DNA of 64,000 nt from a bacterium UBP4_UBA6127 (lineage in GTDB: Bacteria; UBP4; UBA4092), in assembly GCA_002428325.1 (NCBI GenBank), contig DIVR01000026.1, positions 26,589 through 90,588 of the forward strand. Direction: 5' to 3'. The translations under genes and the position numbers were made by a program. The notes below the pieces were generated by a model that did not search any database, had not been told where the DNA came from, and saw only the letters and a program-made list of their open reading frames with translations. Below are positions 1 to 7,306 of this stretch, in pieces; position 1 is the stretch's first letter, and the number at the start of each line of letters is the position of its first letter.

Positions 1-3000
1 ATTGTCTGTTCAGCTGGAAATGAAAGCATCAATTATAATGCCGTGGGAGAGACCCGATGGACATTTCCTGCCATGTTTTCAGGGGTCATCTCCGTTGGCT
101 CATGGGATTATATGTATGATGACAGTGGAGTGCCTATCAAAGTTGGTTACTCCAATTATGGGTATCAAATAATAGATGATCCCGACCGTTTCGGATTGAC
201 CTTTGACTCTGAATTTTATGGAGATATCCGAGGGACCGATATTTTTGCTCCCGGTGGTTCAGATACTTATTATCCCGTGGTCAGTTGCTTCCCTTATAAA
301 GCAGGGGCCCCCACAGTCGATCGTTATCAGGGAATGATGGGTACCTCCATGGCAGCCCCCCATGTCTCCGCGTATGTAGCCATGCTGATGACCCGGGGAA
401 TCACAGATCGAAAATCAATGCTCTATTCACTTTATTCCACCAGTTACAATCCCAACAATTTCCTATATGGCAATTTTACAGCTGACTGGGGTTTTGGAAT
501 GATTGACCCCATGTACGGGATTTATCTGTATGAAGTGAACCAGAATCTAGCGATTACCAGTTATTTAGTTAACGATGCATCCACTTATAATATTGTGAAT
601 AACGCAAACCAGATATTGGATCCGGGTGAAACCATTGATCTGTATCTTTCCGTTACGAATACTGGCAACAATGTCGCCAAGAATGTGTATGGAGTCCTGT
701 CCACCAGTGATTCAAATGTAACCTTCATACAAAGAGAAGCTGCTTATGGGGACATAGAATCGAATATTACCATTGAAAACACCACCCCTTATAAACTCTC
801 TCTCAGCAAGGTAGATATCGGTAGCGGTTATGAAATCCGTTTCATGCTCTATGCCAGTTATGATACTGGTACCGGAGACCGGGTAACCGTAGCATTGCCG
901 GTTGATATTCCTGTATCTGAAAAGGGCGCGTTCATTTCCAGTGGAGGTCTTTATCACACAATAGACCTGGCGAAGGAAGATCCTACGCAACAACCCTATG
1001 ATGGAGGGTTGTATCGGTATCTGTTTGATGATAATAATACCGATGACCGGACCAGTGCCCTTATGGGCAGGCAGGAACAAGACGGTACCCCCGTCGGTAA
1101 TAGTGATAATTACCTGAACATTAAGGAATCCAGAGTGGAATTTTCTCCGGAGCTTTTAAATAACACCGGAACCATTTTCACAATAACCAATTCGACTCAG
1201 TCAACTTCTCCTTTAACAGGGTCGATTAATATTTATCGGGATACCAATCCTGATGGCGGATTGCTCTCCCTGACTGATAGTTTTGAATATTATCTGACAG
1301 GGACAACTGCTTTTGCCATCGGGACTACCTCTGTCAATGCCCCTTATGTCGGGAGTGTAGCGTATCCGGAATTTGATTTTAACGTAAGTGTCCGTGATTA
1401 TACTCCAGAGTCTGGCGGAGATGAAGAAAAAGGGCTTATCAAGGTTAAGAACCATTCACCGGATAAGGCTTTTGGATATGCCATCCTGGAATGGGACCTT
1501 CAGGCGTATGGAAATGTGACAGCCAACTGGCTGGATCGTGTTCCAGTAACTTATTGCCATGTGACAGCGCTGGCTCTGGACCATATTGAGATTTCCGACC
1601 CCAATGATAACAATGTCATTGAACCCGGGGAAACAATCCGTATGAAGGCCTTTATTCGGAACTCTTCCAACCTACCAGTCACTTCAGCCGTCGCAGCCCT
1701 TCTAACCACATCGGATCCTTATGTGACAGTGGCTGTTTACCGGAGTGATTATAATATTCCGGGGTTGGATGGATATCCCGGCTCCAATACCGAAAGAGCA
1801 ACTTTCAGTCCGAATAATAGCGGTTTTGAATTTACAGTTTCTCCCGATGCTCCTCAAAACCATGTAATTGAGTTCAACCTCGAAATTGGCGGTGGGCTCG
1901 ACACAGGAAGCCTGGATACTGCCAAAGACTTTCTTCCGGACGATCAAACATGGAATTGTCCTTTTGTAGTGGATATGGGCCAATTCTCCCTTTATGACGG
2001 AAGAAACAGCAAGCATACCATTGTCATTGATGATACCGTCGCTGATGTTACCACCAGCGCCTTCAATAATGGCAACGGCAGTATTAATCCGGGAGAAATG
2101 ATTAATTTGAATCTGTCTTTCTGGAACCGTTATTTTGATCAGCAGATCAATGGTGTTCGCGCCATGTTAAGCACCTATGATCCCAATGTGAATTTAGTAA
2201 AAAATAACGTCTTTGTCGGGAAAGTCGGTGCCCGTAGCATCACCAATCTACCGGAACCTTTTAAGTTTTACACACCCATTGATTTTTCAGTAGATACTAT
2301 TGCCTTTATCCTGACCCTTTTGGATGACCAGGGTTTACAATACATCAGTACTTTTGTGGTGAATGTAGAGAAAACCTATCCTCCTCAGGTGGCAGGATTC
2401 CCCTTCAACACCGGGAGCCCTATCCGATGCGCGCCGACAATCGCCGATTTGGATAAGGATGGCATTGCCGATATTATTATCGGAAATGAAGCGGGTGCCA
2501 TTAATGCCATCAAGCTGGCGCTTCCTGACACCGATGCAACCTCTGCGGCAACATTATCCGGATGGCCGGCGAATGCCAATGGAGAAGCTATCCGTGAAGC
2601 AGTGGCTGTTGGAGATATAGACGGCAGCGGCACTAATTCAGTGGTGGCAGTTTCTGAAGGCGGGAATCTCTTCGCCTGGAAGGCCGATGGAACTCCATGG
2701 GGCACCAATGGCCTGATTTGGAGCCGTAATAATTCCAGCATGCGACTATCATCAGCCCCAGTACTGGTTGATTTGAATAACGATGGAGCTAAAGAGATCG
2801 TTGTAGGCGGACAAAACATTGATGGCATAGATACTTGGGGTTTACTTTATGCGTTCAACTACCAGGGAAGCACTATAGGGGCTTTTGGAACCGGCAGCAC
2901 CACTTTGTTAGGTCCAATCAATGCGGCCCCGGCAGTTGGCAATATAACAGGAGATGATACTCCTGAAGTAATTGTTACCACTCAGGGCGGGGAAATGGCC

Positions 3001-4050
3001 GTCTTTGATTCAGTTGGAAACCGGATCATCTATCGGTTGGAAGCCACCGTACCAATAAATGCGCCCCCGGTTCTGTTTGATATCAATAAAGATGGAGCCC
3101 TTGATATTATTGCCAAAGCCAGTAACGGAAATCTTTTTGCCTGGGGTGCCGATGGTAACAGGATAGCTGGGTTCCCTATCTATATTGGCGGCAGCCAGGT
3201 GACCCCTCCTGCAATCGGTGATTTAAATGCTGATGGCTACCCTGAATTACTGGTGGGCGGTACCGACAGTTTGATAATGATTACTTATGAAAACAATATG
3301 CCTACCGAAAGCTTGGTCATCCCGGTTACTGGATATTATTCGAACAGCCAGCCGGCGATTGCCGATATCAATATAGATGATCTCCCTGAGATTCTGGTCA
3401 GCGCACAAGATGGGCGGTTATATACCCTGGAAGCTGATGGGACCGAAATTTACCGTACCCCTGATCACCAGTTCCAGGACAGCGCTCCGGCAGTTGGTAC
3501 TTTCAGTAATCCGTATGCTTATCTCATTAACGGTGAAGCCGCCAATAACGCAGCGGTAGTCGGCTCACGTGATGGGTATGTTTATGCTTATATCCATTAT
3601 TACGAATCAGCGCCTCAATCTGCCTATTGGCCTCAGTTCCGGCATGACAAATTCAATTCCGGTTTATATGAGCAGCCTTCTGACAGTTTCAATATGGCCA
3701 TTCGCTGGAATACTAACAGCAATCCCTATGCCAGTGTCTTTGATTATACTGATGATATTGACTGGCTCAGTTTCATGGGGATTTCCGGGCATAATTATCA
3801 AATCAGTGTTATCACCCCGGCTGGCAGCACCGCCAATCCATTGATTGCGCTGTGTGATTCAACGGGAGCCCAGATGACAGGATTTGTAACCAGCATGGAA
3901 AAATCCCTTAATCAGGATGGCATCTACTATATCCAGATTAAAAACAGCAACAGCAACTTCGGAGCTGCCGCTACCTACCAGGTCATCATTACGGATGTTA
4001 CCGATATTACCGTAATACCTGCAAATATCTGGGAAGAGTTATCCGAATAA
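1..4050 (+). CDS. Secreted subtilisin-like (S8) peptidase with FG-GAP/VCBS propeller and C-terminal PPC domain, 5' partial
   Basis: The reading frame is open from base 1 (IVCSAGNES...), so the N-terminus lies upstream. AGNE holds the oxyanion-hole Asn of subtilases, and GTSMAAPHV holds the catalytic Ser (codon 346-348); the catalytic Asp and His must lie before the window. After the protease come three related beta-sandwich modules that each begin with a (D/E/N)PGE-(T/M)-I motif (around nt 610, 1620 and 2080), then about seven FG-GAP-type repeats with D-x-D/N-x-D-G motifs (nt 2400-3560) that should form a calcium-binding propeller. The end (nt 3690-4010) resembles a bacterial pre-peptidase C-terminal (PPC) domain. 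This is an exported or surface protease. PPC domains are often cleaved after secretion. A strong terminator follows the stop codon. Family call is firm; the substrate is unknown. Confidence 0.9.
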   Translation: MVCSAGNESINYNAVGETRWTFPAMFSGVISVGSWDYMYDDSGVPIKVGYSNYGYQIIDDPDRFGLTFDSEFYGDIRGTDIFAPGGSDTYYPVVSCFPYKAGAPTVDRYQGMMGTSMAAPHVSAYVAMLMTRGITDRKSMLYSLYSTSYNPNNFLYGNFTADWGFGMIDPMYGIYLYEVNQNLAITSYLVNDASTYNIVNNANQILDPGETIDLYLSVTNTGNNVAKNVYGVLSTSDSNVTFIQREAAYGDIESNITIENTTPYKLSLSKVDIGSGYEIRFMLYASYDTGTGDRVTVALPVDIPVSEKGAFISSGGLYHTIDLAKEDPTQQPYDGGLYRYLFDDNNTDDRTSALMGRQEQDGTPVGNSDNYLNIKESRVEFSPELLNNTGTIFTITNSTQSTSPLTGSINIYRDTNPDGGLLSLTDSFEYYLTGTTAFAIGTTSVNAPYVGSVAYPEFDFNVSVRDYTPESGGDEEKGLIKVKNHSPDKAFGYAILEWDLQAYGNVTANWLDRVPVTYCHVTALALDHIEISDPNDNNVIEPGETIRMKAFIRNSSNLPVTSAVAALLTTSDPYVTVAVYRSDYNIPGLDGYPGSNTERATFSPNNSGFEFTVSPDAPQNHVIEFNLEIGGGLDTGSLDTAKDFLPDDQTWNCPFVVDMGQFSLYDGRNSKHTIVIDDTVADVTTSAFNNGNGSINPGEMINLNLSFWNRYFDQQINGVRAMLSTYDPNVNLVKNNVFVGKVGARSITNLPEPFKFYTPIDFSVDTIAFILTLLDDQGLQYISTFVVNVEKTYPPQVAGFPFNTGSPIRCAPTIADLDKDGIADIIIGNEAGAINAIKLALPDTDATSAATLSGWPANANGEAIREAVAVGDIDGSGTNSVVAVSEGGNLFAWKADGTPWGTNGLIWSRNNSSMRLSSAPVLVDLNNDGAKEIVVGGQNIDGIDTWGLLYAFNYQGSTIGAFGTGSTTLLGPINAAPAVGNITGDDTPEVIVTTQGGEMAVFDSVGNRIIYRLEATVPINAPPVLFDINKDGALDIIAKASNGNLFAWGADGNRIAGFPIYIGGSQVTPPAIGDLNADGYPELLVGGTDSLIMITYENNMPTESLVIPVTGYYSNSQPAIADINIDDLPEILVSAQDGRLYTLEADGTEIYRTPDHQFQDSAPAVGTFSNPYAYLINGEAANNAAVVGSRDGYVYAYIHYYESAPQSAYWPQFRHDKFNSGLYEQPSDSFNMAIRWNTNSNPYASVFDYTDDIDWLSFMGISGHNYQISVITPAGSTANPLIALCDSTGAQMTGFVTSMEKSLNQDGIYYIQIKNSNSNFGAAATYQVIITDVTDITVIPANIWEELSE

Positions 4051-4083
4051 TTAATCAGATTATTTCTGATATTATCACCTTTT

Positions 4084-4120
4084 GGCCCGGTCCTGTTACA
4101 GGGACCGGGCCTTTGTTTTA
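4084..4120 (+). terminator. Rho-independent terminator of the subtilase gene
   Basis: A perfect 10-bp GC-rich stem (4084-4093 with 4102-4111, GGCCCGGTCC) with an 8-nt loop is followed by a T-rich run. It lies 33 nt after the stop codon. A TATAAT hexamer overlaps its T-run and could serve nadB. Confidence 0.9.
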
Positions 4121-4177
4121 TAATTAATAGAATTCGTTTTCACACTAAAATCTATTTGTTCAACAAAGGCATTCGCA

Positions 4178-5764
4178 ATGATTGAAACACAAGTCCTGAT
4201 AATCGGTTCAGGAATCAGTGGGTGTTCGTCTGCTATCCATCTGGCTCGAATGGGGTATCAGGTTTTATTGATGAGTTCCTCCAATGATCCCATGGAGTCT
4301 TCTACTCGATATGCGCAGGGAGGGATTGTTACCCTGGGAACAAAAGATTCCAGGAAAATCCTCTACCAGGATATCCTTCGAGCCGGGGATGGATTATGCA
4401 ATCCGGTTGCTGCCAAGATATTGTCAGAAGAAGGTCCTTTATATGTAAAGGAATTCTTGATCGATGATTTAGGTATCCCCTTCTCCCTGTCCCGTAAAGG
4501 CGTCTTTGATGTAACCATGGAGGCCGCCCATTCCCGCCGCAGAATCCTCCATGTTGCAGATGCGACCGGATTATCAATTGAAGAGTATCTAATGAATGCC
4601 ATCCGTAAAGAAAAAAATATTACGTTTCTCAAGGGACGACTCGCCGTTGATTTGATTACCCGTTCCCATCATTCCATCAATCCCCTGGCGGTTTATGAAG
4701 ACCCTACCGTCGTCGGTGTTTATGCCTTGAACCGGAAGAGCCGCCAGATGGAGACAATCCTGGCAGCTAAAACCATTTTGGCCACCGGTGGAATAGGACA
4801 CATTTATCTTCACACTACCAATCCTTCCTGCATCAGGGGCGATGGACTCGGGATGGCATACCGCGCAAATGCCCGGTTATTAAATATGGAATACATCCAG
4901 TTCCACCCCACTGCTTTTTTCCATCGGGATAGTGAGCGTTTCCTCATCTCTGAATCAGTTCGAGGCGAGGGAGCTAAACTCATGAACCGGGCCGGACAAT
5001 ATTTCATGAAAGATTATGATACGGAGATGGAAGACCTTGCTCCCCGGGATGTTGTGGCTCGGGCTATCCATGAAGAAATGTTACGTCAATCAGATGACCA
5101 TGTTTACCTGGACCTTTCTTTTATCCGCAAAAAAGGGATTGATATCGCCCAACGATTCCCTACTATTCACGAGCGGATCCTTCAATATGGAATCGATATC
5201 ACCAAGGACCCCATCCCGGTTGTCCCCGCTGCCCATTATTTCTGCGGTGGCATCAAAGTAGATGAATGGGGCTGCACCAACATTAATAATCTCTATGCGA
5301 TCGGAGAAGTTTCCTGTACTGGTTTACATGGAGCCAACCGTTTAGCCAGCACCTCTCTTCTGGAAGGGTTGGTTTGGGGAATCCGGAGCGCCAAACATAT
5401 TCGGGAAACCAATGGAATAACTCCGGCCAAACTTAAAATCCCCCAATGGGTACGTTCGGAAATACCGCCCTGGCAGGAAGAAGGTTTGATTGAAGAAACC
5501 GATCCAGCCTTGATTATTCAAGATTGGAACACCCTCCGGACAACCATGTGGAATTATGCCGGTATCGTCCGTTCCCAGAAACGATTGGAACGGGCTCATT
5601 CGGATTTAGAATATCTGATGCACCGGGTTGAACGGTTTTATAAGACAACCAAACTGACCGATTCTTTAATTGGCTTGCGAAATTCCATTCAGGTCAGCAT
5701 TCAGATTATCCGGTCTGCCCTCAGAAATCCTGTTTCCAGAGGATGCCATTTCCGAAAATCCTAA
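4178..5764 (+). CDS. nadB: L-aspartate oxidase
   Basis: FAD-dependent oxidation of L-aspartate to iminoaspartate, the first step of de novo NAD synthesis in the cytoplasm. The 528 residues match the usual NadB length. The N-terminal dinucleotide fold GSGISGCSSA (about residues 10-19), the STRYAQGGI flavin loop, the QFHPTAFF segment, SVRGEGA, and the late NRLASTSLLEGLVWG motif are all typical of NadB rather than of succinate dehydrogenase/fumarate reductase flavoproteins. ATG 4178 is preceded by AAAGG at a suitable distance. nadA and nadC are not in the window. The gene stands 48 nt before pheA, and the two may be cotranscribed. Confidence 0.95.
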   Translation: MIETQVLIIGSGISGCSSAIHLARMGYQVLLMSSSNDPMESSTRYAQGGIVTLGTKDSRKILYQDILRAGDGLCNPVAAKILSEEGPLYVKEFLIDDLGIPFSLSRKGVFDVTMEAAHSRRRILHVADATGLSIEEYLMNAIRKEKNITFLKGRLAVDLITRSHHSINPLAVYEDPTVVGVYALNRKSRQMETILAAKTILATGGIGHIYLHTTNPSCIRGDGLGMAYRANARLLNMEYIQFHPTAFFHRDSERFLISESVRGEGAKLMNRAGQYFMKDYDTEMEDLAPRDVVARAIHEEMLRQSDDHVYLDLSFIRKKGIDIAQRFPTIHERILQYGIDITKDPIPVVPAAHYFCGGIKVDEWGCTNINNLYAIGEVSCTGLHGANRLASTSLLEGLVWGIRSAKHIRETNGITPAKLKIPQWVRSEIPPWQEEGLIEETDPALIIQDWNTLRTTMWNYAGIVRSQKRLERAHSDLEYLMHRVERFYKTTKLTDSLIGLRNSIQVSIQIIRSALRNPVSRGCHFRKS

Positions 5765-5812
5765 GTTTCAGTTTACAATATAAGTAATTTAAATAACCCG
5801 GAAAAGGATATT

Positions 5813-6913
5813 ATGGCCACTCGAAAAAAAAGTAATCCTAAAACGGAGCATCTCGAGGACCTTCGTAAGGAAATTAATAATATTGATGAAGCAATTCTGA
5901 AGGCATTGAACCAGAGAACGGATGTTGTCTTGAAAATTGCCGATATCAAGAAACTCAATAAGACCTCTTTTTATGTCCCGCATCGGGAGCAGCAGATTTA
6001 TGACCGGCTGATTAAGTTGAATAAAGGTAAATTTCCCAAGGAAGCCATTAAAACTGTTTTCAGGGAAATCATGTCAGCCTCTATTTCCCTGGAGAAACCC
6101 CTTAAAATTGCCTATCTGGGACCTGAAGCCTCCTATACCCATATGGCTTGTATGGAGAAATTCGGTTCCCATATGGAATATTGCCCTCAGGATTCCATTG
6201 AAGCCGTCTTCATGGAAGTCTCCAAGGGATGGGCTGATTATGGTGTGGTGCCTATTGAGAATTCCACCGAGGGGGTTATCAACCATACTCTGGATATGTT
6301 CATTGACTCAGAAATTAAGATTTGTTCGGAGATTATTTTGAATATCTCCCATAACCTTCTGGGCCATGGCGACATTAAAAAAATTAAAAGAGTCTATTCA
6401 CGGGACAGTGCTCTGGCCCAATGCCGTCAATGGCTGGCTAATAATATTCCCCAGGCGGAACTGATTGCTGTTTCCAGCACCACTAAAGGGGTTCAAATGC
6501 TTCATAAGAGCCATACCGAAGCCGCTATTGCCAGTGAATTAGCATCCCAGCTCTATCATGTTCCCATTATGGCCCGAGGCATTGAAGATGCCACCGGGAA
6601 CAGGACTCGTTTCCTGGTTATTGGAAATACGGATACCGCCAGGACTGGCAAGGATAAAACCTCCATTCTATTTTCCATCAAGGATAAGGTCGGTGCCCTG
6701 TATGAGGCCCTTTATCCCTTTTATCGAAACAAAATCAACCTGACAAAAATCGAATCCCGACCCTCTAAACGTAAAGCATGGGATTATGTCTTTTTTGTAG
6801 ATTTTGAGGGATATAAGGATGATCCCAAGGTAGCTAAGACCCTTAATGAGGTTGCTGACCATTGTATTTATCTCAAAGTACTGGGGTCATTTCCATCAAG
6901 TCCCAATCGGTAA
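5813..6913 (+). CDS. pheA: Bifunctional chorismate mutase / prephenate dehydratase (P-protein)
   Basis: Converts chorismate to prephenate and then phenylpyruvate for phenylalanine synthesis. Three domains are visible in 366 residues: an AroQ chorismate mutase (about 14-95, LRKEINNIDEAIL start), prephenate dehydratase (about 98-275, with YLGPEASYTH, VPIENSTEGV and the catalytic GNRTRFLVIG segment), and a C-terminal ACT domain (about 285-360) with the ESRPSKR phenylalanine-binding motif. Feedback inhibition by phenylalanine is expected from the ACT domain. The neighbour nadB is unrelated in pathway. Two small hairpins lie just after the stop codon. Confidence 0.96.
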   Translation: MATRKKSNPKTEHLEDLRKEINNIDEAILKALNQRTDVVLKIADIKKLNKTSFYVPHREQQIYDRLIKLNKGKFPKEAIKTVFREIMSASISLEKPLKIAYLGPEASYTHMACMEKFGSHMEYCPQDSIEAVFMEVSKGWADYGVVPIENSTEGVINHTLDMFIDSEIKICSEIILNISHNLLGHGDIKKIKRVYSRDSALAQCRQWLANNIPQAELIAVSSTTKGVQMLHKSHTEAAIASELASQLYHVPIMARGIEDATGNRTRFLVIGNTDTARTGKDKTSILFSIKDKVGALYEALYPFYRNKINLTKIESRPSKRKAWDYVFFVDFEGYKDDPKVAKTLNEVADHCIYLKVLGSFPSSPNR

Positions 6914-6924
6914 GTTTCTCCTTT

Positions 6925-6977
6925 AAGTGGGGTAATATCACCCCACTTGAGTTTGTGAGTGGGGTATTTATACCCCA
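6925..6977 (+). repeat. Two adjacent hairpins downstream of pheA
   Basis: Stem 1 is AAGTGGGGT/ACCCCACTT (6925-6933 with 6940-6948, 9 bp, perfect). Stem 2 is TGGGGTA/TACCCCA (6960-6966 with 6971-6977, 7 bp). They share the core GTGGGGTA. Neither has a T-run, so they could be weak terminators, 3'-end protecting structures, or a pair of dyad protein sites. Confidence 0.55.
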
Positions 6978-7030
6978 ATAATTGATGTTCTAAGGCAGAT
7001 TTCTTCTTTGAAGAATAGTTTTAAATAGGT

Positions 7031-7068
7031 TGATTAATCAGCTCTTTCTTAAAAAGAAATATTAATCA
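7031..7068. promoter_or_regulatory. AT-rich inverted repeat upstream of the sigma-54 promoter, possible activator site
   Basis: TGATTAAT (7031-7038) is repeated inverted as ATTAATCA (7061-7068), with an inner TTTCTT/AAGAAA pair (7045-7050 with 7054-7059). The left half sits in the perfect 10-bp palindrome TGATTAATCA. It lies about 45-80 nt before the predicted sigma-54 start, where an enhancer-binding protein could bind. The role is inferred from position only. Confidence 0.35.
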
Positions 7069-7085
7069 TCCAAGATTCTAATACT

Positions 7086-7101
7086 TGGCATGCCTCTTGC
7101 T
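7086..7101 (+). promoter_or_regulatory. Sigma-54 (RpoN) promoter
   Basis: TGGCATGCCTCTTGCT matches the consensus TGGCACG-N4-TTGCW at every fixed position but one (C to T). The GG (-24) and GC (-12) pairs are 10 bp apart as required. Transcription would start near 7112. RpoN itself and its activator are not in the window. Confidence 0.65.
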
Positions 7102-7123
7102 CTATATATAGATTACATTTCAC

Positions 7124-7171
7124 GGAGCAGAGCACGCCAATCCCCCTTCGGGTTCTGCTCCTTATTTTTTT
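7124..7171 (+). terminator. Terminator-like hairpin just after the sigma-54 start
   Basis: GGAGCAGA (7124-7131) pairs with TCTGCTCC (7154-7161), with inner AA(T)CCC/GGGTT pairing and a following run of seven T (7165-7171). A transcript from the upstream sigma-54 promoter would be only about 60 nt if it stops here. It could be a small RNA or a leader attenuator for the gene at 7307. Confidence 0.55.
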
Positions 7172-7212
7172 GCCCCTTAATATTCCCTGCTGATAATACT
7201 TTTCAGAATTTG

Positions 7213-7241
7213 TTGACAGCACCCATCTTTCAACCTACATT
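7213..7241 (+). promoter_or_regulatory. Candidate sigma-70 promoter for the secreted FN3 protein
   Basis: A perfect TTGACA (7213-7218) is followed at exactly 17 bp by TACATT (7236-7241, four of six matches to TATAAT). The predicted start near 7248 gives a 59-nt leader with AAGGAG before ATG 7307. Confidence 0.45.
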
Positions 7242-7306
7242 TAAGCTGTATTTTTGCGAGGTCAGAAAACCCTCCGTGTATTGAAAACCTTTCAAAGGAG
7301 TTATTC

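Larger units (their letters stand above)
6914..7306. other. 393-nt regulatory intergenic region
   Basis: This gap has no credible gene. It holds two adjacent GGGGT/ACCCC hairpins after pheA, an AT-rich inverted repeat, a sigma-54 type promoter, a terminator-like hairpin with a 7-T run, and a possible sigma-70 promoter before the secreted-protein gene. The individual parts are listed separately. Confidence 0.7.

Noticed and set aside
7090..7284. 64-codon open frame in the pheA/FN3 gap
   Set aside because: It runs across the sigma-54 site, a strong hairpin and a likely promoter, has no ribosome site, and its product shows no known pattern.
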